DNA from: Silurus meridionalis
Lineage: Eukaryota > Chordata > Actinopteri > Siluriformes > Siluridae
DNA length: 64,000 nucleotides
NCBI RefSeq assembly: GCF_014805685.1
Contig: NC_060907.1
Location: forward strand, 8,083,992 to 8,147,991
Reading direction: 5' to 3'
The notes under the pieces were generated by a model. That model searched no databases. It was not told the origin of the DNA and saw only the letters and a list, made by a program, of their open reading frames with translations. This document shows, one piece after another, positions 11,325-24,519 of the stretch. Made by a program: the position numbers and the translations under genes. How positions within the stretch are numbered: the first letter of the stretch is position 1; every line of letters begins with the position of its first letter.

Positions 11325-12985
11325 ATGGCAGAGGAAGTTTCAAACGAGCCAAGTGGAAAAATTAGAGGGGTAAGATAGTCATCATTTTGAATTAATGTTT
11401 GTGGTGCTTTGTTTATTGATGTATCAGTCTTTTTATTAATTATTGTATGTGGATAGCAAATAATATTTTTAAATGTAATGCATAATTGTGTATCCCTATT
11501 GATTCCCTTTATGTGTTCTTAGACTTTTTACAGAATTAAATATGATAATTGTGAAAAAAAAAAATGTATGGTATATTTAAGCAGACAGGAACTTTTACTG
11601 TTTTAATGTTTAAGAGTAAAACATGACATAATCTTTTAATAAAAGCAATAAACTCAGTGTTTTTTTGTACTTGACTATTTCCTTCGGTTCTGTAATCATG
11701 TGCTCTTTTTCCTGACACTCATGTGGAAATTTCTTTTAGCACTACTGATTCACCTCCCAGCCATTACCACTTACATGTTAATTTTTGTACATCTAATTGT
11801 TGTTGCTTACAAGAAAAAGCGCCTCCTGGCCGTGTCAGTCCTTAATAGAGATTTAAGATTGAATCAAAGACTGACTCTGTTACAGGTTTCAAAGTTTCTG
11901 GCTGCACGCTCTCTAAAGTCTTGGCTATATCTTGTGATTTTGCTAATGCAGTCATGTGCACAGCTAGATGGATTACTGTCTGAATGTAATCCATCACTTG
12001 TAGCATGCATTGTGCAAACCATGTGACATTCACTGGCGGCCACTTTATTAAACCCTTCTGCTTTAGTACGTAAACCATGACATTTACTCATGTAGCTGAT
12101 GCTTTTATCCAAATCTAATAGAATAGGATACACAAATAGCCACAAATGTGACACCATAACTATGCTCTGAACTTAAAAACTCTGATCTATAGCTCAAAGG
12201 CTCTGTTCACATACAGTCCATAATAGGTTGCCATACCATATAAAATTCCTGTATAAGATTGTTGTATTGAGAGTACTCATAACTTGTTTGAACTTTTACC
12301 TGGTAAATAAAATTTCTACAGGAGTGATGTCATTAAATGAATCAGAAAGGACACACACTCATGCATTTTGTTTGGGTGCTAATGGTATTCACTAAGTTGT
12401 GTTCAAGATGACTTTGTTCCAGCTACTTCATTCTGTTTGTTTTTTGTTTCTATAGCATTTAACTTCAACCCTGCTGGCAGCAGCAATTCTCTCATCGTTT
12501 GGCAGCTCTATGCTCTATGGCTATAACCTAGCTGTAGTCAATTCTCCTGCTCAGGTGAGTAACTTATTAAAATCATAATATTCAGGGTGGTGTACAATTG
12601 TGTCAAGGAGAATGCATGCTCATGTGTGTGTTTTATTCTTTCAATTTACCAATTGAAGCACGAACAATTTAAGAATTCATTCATGTAGGAAATATTTCAG
12701 ATAAACTTTAATCCACTAATCCCACTGTTCACCCTATGATTGTTTGTGTGGTGTAAATTTAGATATAAAATGGTTTGCTAATACATTCAAAATCTGATTG
12801 GTACAAGCTAAGTCTGTTAGTAAAGAGAAACTGTTGAACATATTGCATTTACAACATTTGGTAGACACCATATCAGAGTGACTTACAGTTATCCTGTTTA
12901 TACAGTTTAGCAGTGGAAGGTTAAGGACCTTGCTCAAGGGCCCAACATTGATGGCTGGATGGTGTTTGGATTTAAATCTATCTAA

Positions 12986-13032
<47 letters not shown>

Positions 13033-16000
13033 CTTTGTGGTTCCTTTAAAGTGACTTTTTTTCCGGATGTGTTTAATAAGTATGAAAGAGGCAGCTAATG
13101 TTCAACTGCCCATATATTACATACTCTACTATTGCCAAAATATAATTGATTACTGGAGATAAAACATATAATGTACTCCTTTTTTCATAATAATTCTCAA
13201 TGCATCTTAATTAAGTTTTTATAAATATTTCTTCTCCCACTTTGCCACCTACTTTGGCCTTTCCTATATTAGATGTCTGCTAGGAGAGTGAAGAGTAGCA
13301 CGTGTTTCCCCTGTCTTTCCTCTGTGTCACTGCCTGGATTCAAACAGACTTTTCTATTGTACTACTTTGAATCGCCTTAAAACTATTAATCCCCATGATG
13401 ACCTTTGAATAGATTACAGCAGTGTTTGAATTGATTCAAGTCTTATGGGGGTCCCCAGTTGTTGAGTATTTCATATATTTTTTACTAAAATCATCTTGAG
13501 GACCTCCCCTAAGCCCTAAGTCTTTTTACTTGTCATGGTCCGGGATATTACATTTAATCTAATTATTCAATTAGTACGAAAATTACATTATTATAAGAAA
13601 TTAATCATGGGAAAAACTTTAGAAAATGGAAAAAAAAAACGCACTATGTTTGGAATAAACTGTAGAAAAATAAATGTAAATTAAATGATATGTAAAGAAA
13701 CATGTGCCCCATACATTACATGTGCAAATATTTACACAGAAAAAGATTTCATTGTCATCATATAAAATAAAACACATACACTAAAAAGTGAAAACACAAC
13801 TATGACGTGAAAAAAATTATTATAAATTAGCGTCTTTCTCATCTGAATTGTATGATTATACATTTGTGAAGATTCTATTAATTTTCAGTAAAGGATTCTG
13901 TTTTTGCATCTTATTTTCTTTACCCAGATCCATCTAAACTAAAATGTATACATTGTTAGTGCATACTGTATAATGGACAGAAGAACAGCTTATATTTGCT
14001 CATGTTATTTGTTTACCCATCCTTCCAGTACATAAAGGACTTTTATAACCACACTGCAGTGAGGCGTAATGGGAAAGGTCTGAGCCATGACAGCATCACA
14101 GTGCTTTACTCCATTACAGTGTCCATTTTTGCCATTGGTGGACTGGTAGGCTCCCTCACTGTGGGAATGCTAGTCACCAAATTCGGAAGGTATTGCACCA
14201 TGCTGCAGTGATTTATAGATTCCACACTCATATGTGTGATGTCTGATATTACATCTCAATTACAAAAGAGAATTGCTTACTATTGTAAAATGTTTCTATG
14301 CAAAATTATACACCTGCATTTTATTGTTCCACTCTTGTTATTTTGTCTAGAAAAGGGACACTGGTGAAGAGCACCATTCTGGTATTTGTAGCTGGTGGAC
14401 TCATGGGCTTCAGCAGGCATCTAAGCATTCCTGAGATGATTTTCATTGGTCGCTTCATCACAGGAATACATTCAGGTATGGAGATGGAGTGTGCTAGTAT
14501 TGTAGTGTCTAAGTACGCATGTATGCAGGCACACTGATGGTATGCAGGACCTTTAGGCATGCTAGTACACTATATGGCCAAAAGATCTTAAAAACAACTG
14601 GCCATCATACCCATGTGTGCTTGTTGAACCTCCCATTAGTCCATTTTTACTATTATAATAACCCCCACTCTACTCAAAAATCTTTCCACTAAATTTTGGA
14701 GTGTGGCCTTGGGGAATTATCAAGTCAAGTCAAGTAAAGTCAAGAAGCTTTTATTGTCATTTCAACCATATGTAGCTGATACAGTACACAGTGAAATGAA
14801 ACAACATTACTCCTGAACCCTGGTGCTACATAAAACAACATAAAGCTACATCACAGAAAACACAGAGCTGAGGACTAGTAAGTGTCCTCGCCACATAAAG
14901 TGCATTATGTGCAACCTGGTGCAAACAGTGCAAAGACAGAATTATGTTCATTCAGCTACAGGAAAGGAGACGGTTAATGCAGTCAGTGTTCCAGTTCATC
15001 CTAAAGGTGCTCAGTGGCGTCAAGATCAGGGCTCTGTGTCACTCCAAACCTTTTCAAAGTATCTAACCTTTCTGCACAGGGGCATTGTCATCTTAGAACA
15101 GGTTTGCGCTTTATGGTGTCCATAAATATTAGGGATGGTCATATTTTGCCATATAATGTATGTTATTGTACAATTATTTAGTGTGATAGCATGCATGCTA
15201 GTGTTATAGGCGTAAAGACATGTATACTACATTGTGTGTTAGTATGCTAGTGTATATAGTGCAATTCTGTAAAAATGCAGTGAAGAGTGTATGACAGTGT
15301 TGAAGTATTATAGGTAGGTATGCTAGTGGGCAAATATGCTGATTTGTATATATAATAAGACAGTACTAGTAAGTAGTATTACAGTACATATTTCTAAAGA
15401 TGATATTATGACATCTTAAACATTTAAATATGCAGGTGTGCAAAGATGTTATCAGGTAATCAGATATGCTAGTATGTATACTATTCCACCTGCTTACTGA
15501 ATTTCTTCTTGATGGATGGATGGATGAATGGATGAATGGATGGATGGATGGATAGATTTTTGTCTATAATGGAAATGCAAGGTAAAAAGAAACAGTCACT
15601 GTTTTAGAATAATTTATTTTCCTCTTCTTCTTGAGCAGGGATCTCTCTTAGTGTAGTGCCAATGTTTTTGGGGGAAATTGCTCCAAAGAATCTCCGTGGA
15701 TTTCTGGGCCTTGTGCCTAGCATCTTTATCTGTATTGGAGTTTTCATAGCACAGATTCTGGGACTTCATGAACTCCTGGGAAAGGTGAAGTAAGAATACT
15801 GAGAATAACATTTGTATATGAGCTTTTCTGCTTAAATTCACTGTAATACCCATTTTTAGTAAAACAATCAGTTTTCTGCAGTTGAATAAAATGCCATGTC
15901 TTCTCTATACAGGAAGAGCACTGGCCTGTTTTTCTCTCGCTGGTGGTTGTTCCTACCTTTATCCAACTAATGGTATTGCCATGGTTTCCTGAGAGTCCTC

Positions 16001-18382
16001 GTTACTTGTTGATTGAGAAACACAACATTCATGCCACTCTCAATGGTACTTTTAAATATTTATTTTACAATTGTTATGAGCTTTGGCCAGAATCCCGTTT
16101 GTTAAAGGAATTGTTCTAACACAATTTTAATATAGCAAATCTTCACCTTCTAAACCAAATGTAGTTGGGGCAATGTTTCCTACAATGCACATAAATATCC
16201 TTTGCTGCACATTGAGAGCTGAAGAAATACTGAGCGATACCCTGGGGACTTACCAGCAATTATCCAATAGCAAGGTTGACTCAAGTCTGAGCACTGAGTC
16301 ATTGTAAAGCTCTCCTTAAACAGACCAGACACAAATGGATCTGATTGCCAGTAATTGTAATGAACATGGTGGTTACTGGTGGCAGAGGTCTGTGTACTAA
16401 TGTTGCTAGTTACTCATGGCCTCCCTGTAGAGCAGTCATAAGGCTGAACTGACTATCCCTTTGTAATGCAGGAACCATGTGTAATAGTATGGAGGTAGCT
16501 TCGGTATGCAAGTATAGCAGTATGTAGGTGAACAGCAGATGTAAAGTAATATTAAAAATGTTTTTGCATAATAGTATATTACTATAGAGTAGGGGGAGAG
16601 GCTTTTACTTGTCATGTATGCATTACAGCAGAGCAAAATTCCTTCTTCACATATCCTTACAGTGTACCTTGGTGATAATGGGGCTTGACTAGAAACCCAG
16701 AGCAACCATTAATTTACTACTTACAATATTATGGTAATGTGTTGGTGTAACAATGGTCAAATGTGCTACTTACTTTTTATCGAAGAGTGTAATAATTGTA
16801 AACAATGAACAGCATGCTAATGTGGAGGTAGGGTACTATACCACTATCACCATATACAAGGATGCCAAAAGGCTGGAATGCATGAGTCATACAATAATTA
16901 TGATATTTCTACTACTTTTCTTTTAAGCTATTTTCTTAGTATAGTATTATATTGTGTTGCATATTGTCATAGAGTATAGCTTTTACTGTTAGAATCAGCT
17001 ATATAGCATTGGGTTCAATAAATGTAGATCCACTACATCAAATCTTTTCAATCGAAATTGAAAAATAATATAAGCAACATTTCTGTGAAATAACCAGGCC
17101 TGATTCTGAACATTTAGGTTTCCAAAGCAGTGCCCTTTTGCTAATTGTGTGCTGTTGTTCTCGGTAGCTTTGAGGCAATACAGAGCAAAAGCTAATATCC
17201 AGGCAGAGGTGGAGGAGATGCAGAAGGAGCAGCGTTCACTCTCTTCACTGAGGACCGTCTCGGTGCTTGAGCTGCTAAGAGACAAAGCTGTCCGATGGCA
17301 GGTCATATCTATCATGGTAATCAACATAGGCATGCAGCTGTCTGGCATTGATGCGGTGAGTACTTTGTGTTTTAGTTATATTAAATATTATATATAATAT
17401 TAAATAAAAAATAAATAAATATAAATTAAATAAAAAATAAAAGGTCAAATGAAAGAAATAATAATAGACCAATAATTAAACTCGTACATAATTTCCCCAT
17501 CTCTATCAAATGTCACTTATGTCTTCTAAATGGTCCCCAAGTTTAAATTGTTCAAGTGGAAAGTCAGTCTATGAATCTCCTGCATCTCTTCCTAACAGCA
17601 CAGTCAAAAACTTTACTCAATTTTACACTGTATGTCAAAATGTTAACTTGTTTTCCAGATTTGGTTCTATACAAATTCCATCTTCGAGAATGCGGGAATC
17701 TCTGTCTCGCAAGTTCAGTACACAACGGTGGGCACAGGTGCCATTGAGGTTATTGCTGGGCTTATTGGGGTAAGACAACACTTTAACTCTAACTCTTATT
17801 GTAACTGAGGAGACTAACCATTAAACAAACTTACAAAAAAAAAAATCTACAGATTAGATACACATTTCGATTACAGTGCATGTTGAAAGTATAAAGAGCC
17901 CTTAATAGTGTGCATGCTTTACTGTGTTATAGTTTAACTTAAAACGTTTTTTTTCTTTGATAAGTCCAATCAGTGGAGTCCATCTTTAGCAGGTCCCCCA
18001 ATTCGCAATGCATGTCAAATCAAAAATCAATGCACAGTATCTAAGGAATGCATTGTAGACCTCTGTGATGAGACTGTATAAGGAGAGATTCTGAGCAGCC
18101 ATTATATTAAAACCACAAAGGGGTGATCTCATATTTTAGTTCTCAGGTGTGTAGGCAGCATGAAAAATGGGTAAGTGTAAGGATTGTAAGCAACTTTGAG
18201 CAAGTTCCTTGCATAGAGGACTAATCTTTAAATTTGTTTTCCTTCACTTCCCTTCCTTTTCCTTCTCTTTCCTAGACAGAAGCCTTTTCACTCCTTCTCA
18301 TGCTTAGTGTTTGAACTCAACCTCATGTGTTTAAAGGAATAATTAGCTGAAAGCTGGATGCATATTTCGTTCTGTTTTTTCT

Positions 18383-18428
<46 letters not shown>

Positions 18429-19154
18429 GTGCTTTACTATTGAGCGAGTTGGTCGCAGGCCCCTGATGATTGGAGGATTCAGCTTTATGGGCATTTGTTG
18501 TGCAGGCATCACACTTTCCCTTGTTTTGCAGGTAGCAGCTTTACATCAATCTTTTTTTATCTGTCTTAAGTTAAGCATTTCCCATTATATTGTTATGTGC
18601 ACATATTCTGGATTAAATATTAAAGTTTGTCCAATTGACCAGTTTCATTTTGAGCTAGCGAACAAAAGAACCATTGTGTATTAATACAGAAGCCTGTTGT
18701 CTATGTTCCCACTTGATCTGTCAGATGTAGAACATAAGTTTGTATGGAGAGCCATGTGTTTAAACGGAGGCTTTTTGTTCATTTTGGATCACTTTTTTTA
18801 TTCAGGTTTACGTGCCCTTCATGCACTATGTCAGCGTGATCTGCGTGGTTGGTATCATTGCAGGATTCTGCATTGGGCCTGGTGAGACAATCAGCAAGGC
18901 ATTATTTCTTTTCAGATTTCCTGCTTTTAGCATTTCCATTTTTCTCAATCTATGGTCACTGGCTTTGGCCTAAAAACGCTGCTGTTATAGTCTTGTGTTT
19001 TAAAAAGAGTCAGTTTTCTCTTTGAAGACATCACCTAGACCCACAATAAATTTGTTTGTTTGCATGTTGTGAAACCATTAAGGTTATTCTTTAGTAAAGT
19101 ATTTTATATATTGCAAGCCCAGGTTCAGCCACCATTAACTTCACCTCCTCTATG

Positions 19155-19229
<75 letters not shown>

Positions 19230-19767
19230 CAGACCAAAAGTTTGGACACACCTTCTCATTCAAAGAGTTTTCTTTATTTTCATGACTATGAAAATTGTAG
19301 ATTCACACTGAAGGCATCAAAACTATGAATTAACACGTGAAATTATATATGGAATTATATACATAACAAAAAAGTGTGAAACAACTAAAAATTGTCATAT
19401 TCTAGGTTCTTCAAAGTAGCCACCTTTTGCTTTGATTACTGCTTTGCACACTCCTGGCATTCTCTTGATGAGCTTCAAGAGGTAGTCACCTGAAATGGTC
19501 TTCCAACGGTCTTGAAGGAGTTCCCGAGAGATGCTTGGCACTTGTTGGCCCTTTGCCTTCACTCTGCGGTCCAGCTCACCCTAAACCATCTCGATTGGGT
19601 TCAGGTCCGGTGACTGTGGAGGCCAGGTCATCTGGCGCAGCACCCCATCACTCTCCTTTTTGGTCAAATAGCCCTTGATGCCTTCAGTGTGACTCTACAA
19701 TTTTCATAGTCATGAAAACAGAGGAAACTCTTTGAATGAGAAGGTGTGTCCAAACTTTTGGTCTGTA

Positions 19768-19846
<79 letters not shown>

Positions 19847-20844
19847 TATGCCAAAACAACAGGGTCTTCAGCATGTATTTGGTCATTCCAGGATTAAAGT
19901 GAAGTGATATGGAGCTATTTCTATGTTTCAAAATCATGTGGCCTTCCTCTTTTCCTCCATCCTGGTGGCTCCATTCTCAGCATTCTCCTACCAATATACC
20001 CCATGTCCCTCCTCTGCACATGTCCAAACCATCTCAGTCCCACCTCTGTCACATTGTCTCTAAAACGTCCTACATGCGCAGTCCCCCTAATAAACTTGTT
20101 TTTAATCCTGTCAAGTTGTCACTCCCAACGAAAACCTCAACATCTTCAGCTCTGCTACCTCCAGCTCCACCTCCTGTCTGTTACTCAATGCCACTGAATC
20201 TAAAACATACAACATCGCAGGTCTCACCCCAGTCCTACAATTAATTAATGCTGCCCTCTGGTGTTAAATGAATGAATTGATTTGGTTTGCAGTACTGCAT
20301 ATTAACATATATTGGTCTCGGTACAGCTGGAGTACCCTTCCTCCTGACAGGTGAGCTGTTTAAACAGTCTCACCGACCCTCGGCTTACATCGTTGGAGGA
20401 GCACTCAACTGGATTTCTAACTTCACTGTCGGATTTGTCTTCCCATTCCTGCAGGTACATTTTTAGCTCTATTGCATGAAATATTTCTGCTTGAATATAC
20501 ACTAAAACCAAATGTTTACTTTAAAAATTCTGTGAGAGAAATTCTAAAAAAATCTTCTGAATACAAAAAAATCTGCTTTCCAGATGTCAGCAGGGGCTTT
20601 CAGTTACCTGGTGTTCTTCAGCATATGTGCAGGGGTGGCGGTCTATGTATATTTTGTCATCCCCGAGACAAAGAACAAGACATTTGTGGAGATCAGCCAG
20701 ATGTTTGCTTCTCGAAACAACTGTGAGCTTGAGGGTGAACAGCTGCCCATTACAGAGTATTTTGGCCTCAGAGTGAAAAACCAATACGGAGCATTGGAGA
20801 ACAAGGGAAAAGAGGAGATGTACCTGTGGAGTGATGATGAGTAA
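11325..20844 (+). CDS. slc2a15b: Class II facilitative sugar transporter, slc2a15b-like, 12 exons, 524 aa
   Basis: Exons: 11325-11369, 12456-12554, 14029-14189, 14351-14475, 15639-15784, 15913-16045, 17168-17355, 17659-17769, 18430-18531, 18806-18881, 20327-20454, 20584-20844. All junctions are GT-AG and keep the frame. The product is a 12-helix major-facilitator plasma-membrane transporter. Marks of the family: [15 protein letters not shown] in helix 1, FGRKGT after helix 2, PESPRYLL after helix 6, QLSG in helix 7, ERVGRRPL after helix 8 and PETKNKTF after helix 12. Helix 10 reads [14 protein letters not shown], with no tryptophan at the GLUT1 W388 position, which points to class II (GLUT5/7/9/11/15); the whole resembles GLUT5 and GLUT11. 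Adjacency to fgf8 favours SLC2A15, a fish gene linked to pigment-cell (leucophore/xanthophore) differentiation in medaka. The b suffix rests on fgf8b being the neighbour. slc2a11 is the main alternative. Confidence 0.85.
12842..12965 (-). repeat. tRNA-derived SINE fragment
   Basis: Minus-strand copy of a SINE body seen elsewhere in the window, with the marker GGACCTTGCTCAAGGGCCC. It lies in intron 2 of slc2a15b. Confidence 0.65.
12990..13029. repeat. (AG)n microsatellite
   Basis: About 20 AG units in intron 2 of slc2a15b. Confidence 0.95.
14566..15160. mobile_element. Tc1-derived short element (family F), split by a second repeat
   Basis: Ends are TACACTATATGGCCAAAAG at the left and its near reverse complement at the right (TTTTGCCATATAATGTA). 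Family F recurs at 33077-33618, 46555-47170, 51115-51580 and 57877-58365; the 33-kb copy retains decayed Tc1 transposase. This copy is interrupted at about 14722-14945. It lies in intron 4 of slc2a15b. Confidence 0.75.
14722..14945. repeat. Nested dispersed repeat beginning with AAGTC units
   Basis: Begins with a short (CAAGT)n run, then AAGAAGCTTTTATTGTCATT and ACAGTGAAATG. It resembles an interspersed fish repeat I have seen in other genomes but cannot name. It separates the two halves of the family F copy. Confidence 0.6.
15510..15556. repeat. (GGAT)n microsatellite
   Basis: About 11 imperfect GGAT units in intron 4 of slc2a15b, just upstream of exon 5. Confidence 0.9.
16046..17167 (+). 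other. slc2a15b intron 6
   Basis: 1.1 kb without coding signal. A decayed SINE-like piece (about 16590-16700) shares CTTTTACTTGTCATGTATGC and CTTCACATATCC with the copies near 21.4 and 46.1 kb. Confidence 0.55.
18383..18426. repeat. (CT)n tract forming the polypyrimidine tract of slc2a15b exon 9
   Basis: About 21 CT units run directly into the GCAG acceptor at 18426-18429; exon 9 starts at 18430. The microsatellite therefore is the pyrimidine tract of the splice acceptor. Confidence 0.93.
19156..19229. repeat. (AT)n array, left of a Tc1 insertion
   Basis: About 35 AT units in intron 10 of slc2a15b. Confidence 0.95.
19230..19765 (-). mobile_element. Tc1-like element with ~86-bp inverted repeats inside an (AT)n array
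   Basis: Left end CAGACCAAAAGTTTGGACAC and right end its reverse complement; the pairing continues for about 86 bases with few mismatches, ending at CACACTGAAGGC. The core reads on the minus strand as the C-terminal part of a Tc1 transposase ([12 protein letters not shown], then [12 protein letters not shown]), with an in-frame stop. It is 536 bp, so the N-terminal half is deleted. (AT)n lies on both sides. Confidence 0.9.
19766..19843. repeat. (TA)n array, right of the Tc1 insertion
   Basis: About 35 TA units after a short TACTG; with 19156-19229 it brackets the transposon. Confidence 0.95.
19930..20245 (-). mobile_element. RTE-type LINE 3' fragment
   Basis: Reverse complement of the 3' part of the LINE at 61085-63155. 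Shared blocks include CATGTGCAGAGGAGGGACAT and GGAGCCACCAGGA read on the minus strand. It lies in intron 10 of slc2a15b. Confidence 0.8.
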
Positions 20845-21439
20845 ATGGTCTTGTATGAAAAACATACAAGTTTTCTCATATTTTGTTTTGTAATATTTTT
20901 ATAATGTGACATATTTGGTGCTAAAAGAAATCCAAACATTCTCAGAGTCTCTATAAAAATACTGTGAAATCAGTCAATCAATATAATGATTTCTGACATT
21001 CTTTATATTAGAGAACAAATATATTCCATTGCCTGACTAACATAATAAAGACCATTACACAAGTATGGTGGTCTGCTGAGCAATAAGATTTGTTCTCCAG
21101 TGCTTAAATATTTTCTGATAGTGGGTCATGTTCAGTAGCTTTCTCACATGTCTGCAATAAGCAGCATATTTAGACTAGAAACCATACTAAATATACTATT
21201 TCTATATCAAAATATATGTGATATTTTTAATGAGAATACAGAACCAACCAACAAGTGCTAGAATCATTAAAAAACTATTCTTGTAAGAAGTTAGTTTTGA
21301 TGTTGCTAAAGCTGCTGGTAAAGATAAACAACAGGGAAAAAATTAATAAAAGTCCGGTCTTAATGTTTGCTTATGAAATTTAATTTTCTCACTTACTATT
21401 TTTCCACTCTTTTATTTAGAGGTAAAATCCCCCTTGCAC

Positions 21440-21660
21440 TTTCAGTAAAGAAAGAAAAGTGCTTTATACTCAGAGTGAAATTCTTTCTTCACATATCCCA
21501 GCAATGTTAGGAAACTGGGGTCAGAGCACAGGTTCAGCCATGTTCCAGTGCCCATGGAGCTTTGTTTAAGGGCCTTTCTCAAGGGCCCCAGGCGTAGCAG
21601 CTTGCTGATCCCAGAGCTTGAACCCCTGACCTTCCTATCACTAAGTAGTCGTCCAATTAT
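21440..21660 (-). repeat. SINE-like repeat, family S
   Basis: Shares CTTCACATATCCCAGC, GGAAACTGGGGTCAGAGC and CTCAAGGGCCCCAGG with the better copy at 46068-46305. The right part, read on the minus strand, is the tRNA-like head. Confidence 0.75.
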
Positions 21661-21719
21661 TTCATTCTAATATAAAGTCAGTTTACTTTATGAGTTCACT
21701 CAATGCTTCTAACCCAAGC

Positions 21720-22050
21720 AGAATTAAACTTTAAATTCAATTCAGTTTCATTCTAATTGTACCACACTTTTAACAATGAACATCGTCCCAAAGCAACTTT
21801 ACAGAGATTTTTAGGTTATATAATATGAATTTATACCTCAGAGTCTATAAGTTTATCCTTTATAAGTGTACCCCTAGTGAGTGAGCCAGTAGTGACTGTG
21901 GCAAGAAAAAACACATGGTGAGAGGATGAAACCTTGAGAGGAAACAGATTCAAAAGGGAACTCATCCTCATCTGTTTGTCAGCTAATGTGCAATCAGGTG
22001 GGTCCTTAAATGCAGAAATAAATATTGCAGTCCTAAGCCACTGTAGCACA
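21720..22050 (+). repeat. Dispersed repeat, family R
   Basis: Contains CATCGTCCCAAAGCAACTTT, GTGACTGTGGCAAG and AAACCTTGAGAGGAAACAGA. An inverted relative is at 25470-25750 and another copy at 46741-46985. Confidence 0.75.
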
Positions 22051-23567
22051 CTGTTAATACTGTCTTAATTACAGTCTTCCATTTTCATAGTTATTGAGTT
22101 TCATCCTCCAGTGTGATTATATTATTTATAACAAAACATACAACCTGCTTTTGCCTTGTCAGTATTAAAGACATTTTACTGCCTTTTTATAGGTTTAGTA
22201 AAATGGGCAGAAAAGTTTCTATTTATGCTTCTTTGTATTATAGATCTGGACTTTAAAGGAAATAGACAGTATGGTCACTAATCAGTTTGCTATGTTAGTG
22301 ATAATGCTTTGCATTAAGATTCCCTCAGCTAGCATTATTTACAAAATTAGTTATCAAACGTAAATAAATGATTTTTGATTCATAATCAAAAATGAACAAT
22401 CAACATTATTAATTCATAAGCAATATCATACATGTATGATTTGCCAATGGTTCTGAAATCAGTTCATATTTGTTGCATTTAATTATTATTAGTTACTTTT
22501 TATCAGATGGATTGATTTATTATTGTGTGAATGACACCGGTTAAGGGAATCTTACTGTTTTACCTTTATTTTACCCTATCATTTTAACCATATAAAGTAT
22601 TTTCACTTTGCTGAACACAACTGGAATGTTAGTGCATGCATAATAGTACAATTTTAATGAAAAAAAAATGCTTTTTTGTTGCTGTACTAACACATGCTGA
22701 TTATTTGTAACATTATTATTCCCTAACTGTACTAGCATGAGGAATTGTTTTAAGTAGAGACTGCTGTATAAAGCATGTATGTAAGTTGCACTGTACAAAA
22801 CCCTGCACAAAGGTTTAAATGTGTGTTAGAAGTGAATGTATGAATGAATTATGCAGTTTGAAAGAAAAATGCTGTGACATGCAGAATGTGTATTTTAAAT
22901 TTTATACAACTTCTCAAGCAAATATCTATTTATCTATATCATCTTCAATGATTCTTCAAGTGAAAGATGAGATGAGTAACTATCTTTAAGTAAAATGTAA
23001 GCAATACTATTCATGTGTAGACTGAAATGTATTGTATAATTGCAAATTAAATACAATGGTAAATGAATGTATAATTGGTCACCATTTGTTTAAAAATTGT
23101 GACTTGTCATATAATACAATATATCTTAAGGAGACTCTAATTGGTAGGTTATATTGAGTATAAATTTTGAACTTTAATTTTCTTGATTATTAAAAGTCAA
23201 TTGTATCAGTCCAAGGTGTGTTTATTTTGGCAGAATTACATTTGCATCCTCAAAGAAAATCTGTATTAGGACCACCCTGTGCTCATTACTGGACACTATT
23301 TTGACCCAGTACTTTTTGTATTTGTTTGTTTCAAAGATTTGCCAGCTTTGCAAAAGTTTGTCATGGATTCCTTTACTATTTATATTTAACAAACAGGACC
23401 CACACAGATGCATTCGTGTATATTAATATATAATTTACCGATATCTGCATGAATAATAATAAAAAAAAATGATTATAAAATGTGTGGTAGCTATAATTAG
23501 GAAGTGCTACAGTACAGCTGATATCAAGACACCATCATATGCTTTAACATTGATTTCGGAAAAATGT

Positions 23568-23745
23568 AGCTCAGTGGGTAAGATGTAATGATGCTATCTG
23601 ACTTCCGAATTGAACTTCATGAATTCAATCCAAACACCACCAAGCTACCATTGCATGGCCCGGGAGCAAGGCTCTTAACCCTTAACTACTTACTTGTATA
23701 ATTAAGATAATTGTAAGTTGCTTGGACATCTGCCAAATATCATAA
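23568..23745 (+). repeat. tRNA-derived SINE
   Basis: A degraded A box (TAGCTCAGTGGGTAAG) and B-box-like ATTCAATCC near 23630 are followed by the shared SINE body (CCGGGAGCAAGGCTCTTAAC) and a tail resembling TTGGACATCTGCCAAAT. It is not a functional tRNA. Confidence 0.75.
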
Positions 23746-23799
23746 ATGTAAAATTTATATTTTAACCTAAAAATCTAAATTTCTTTTAATGGGCTGCTT

Positions 23800-24373
23800 G
23801 AGACATTTGAATATCTCATTACAGGGGCACCTGTCAATAGGTGGGATATATTAATCTGCAAGTGAACAGTCAGTTCTTAAAGTTGGTGTGTTGGGAACAT
23901 GAAGAAAGGGCAAGCTGAAGGATCTGAGCAACTTTGATAAGGGGCAAATTATAAAGGCTAGACGACTATGTCTCCAAACAGCAGGTCATGTGGAGTATTC
24001 CTGGTATGCAATGGATAATATCTAGCAAAACTGGTCCAAGAATGGACAACCAGTGAACAACCAGCTCAGCTTGTTTATTGGTTCTCAAAGCTCACTGAGG
24101 CTCACTTTGTCTGTTCCAATCCCACAGAAGACCTACTGCAGAACAAATTGATAATTTGATAAAGATTATGATAGTAGGGGTCAGGACATACAGCACAATG
24201 CAGCTTGCTGTATATAAGACTGCATACCTTCAGACCAGATTGTGTGCAGATTTGTTAACATCCTGGTACCAGGTACCACAGAACCATCAATTAACCAGAG
24301 CCATCTGGCGGCACAATGGACGACCTACATGATACAAGATGGGTGGTTTAGTAAGATATGGCTGATGAGTGTA
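23800..24373 (+). mobile_element. Internally deleted Tc1-like element
   Basis: The left part carries CACCTGTCAATAGGTGGGAT and a decayed HTH frame (LSNFDKGQIIKARRL-like). It then jumps to a 3' part (GGTACCACAGAACC, GGCGGCACAA) and ends GGCTGATGAGTGTA. Another deletion derivative of the same family is at 50521-50987, in the opposite orientation. Confidence 0.75.
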
Positions 24374-24467
24374 CAGCCATCAGACAGTATTTTGTAGTAT
24401 CTTGATATACAACAGCGGCATAAACCAGCCACCACCAGTAGATGGCAGAATAACTGCATGCGCTTTT

Positions 24468-24472
<5 letters not shown>

Positions 24473-24516
<44 letters not shown>
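24473..24516. repeat. (CT)n microsatellite
   Basis: About 22 CT units in the gap downstream of slc2a15b. Confidence 0.95.

Positions 24517-24519
<3 letters not shown>

Larger units (their letters stand above)
20845..23567. other. Gene-free stretch 3' of slc2a15b
   Basis: AATAAA at 21044-21049, 200 bp past the stop, is a likely polyadenylation signal. The rest is AT-rich with two repeats listed separately (21440-21660 and 21720-22050). I see no exon. Confidence 0.6.

Noticed and set aside
11842..12157. Minus-strand frames of 78-97 codons in slc2a15b intron 1
   Set aside because: No recognised motif, overlapping in different frames, and no partner exons.
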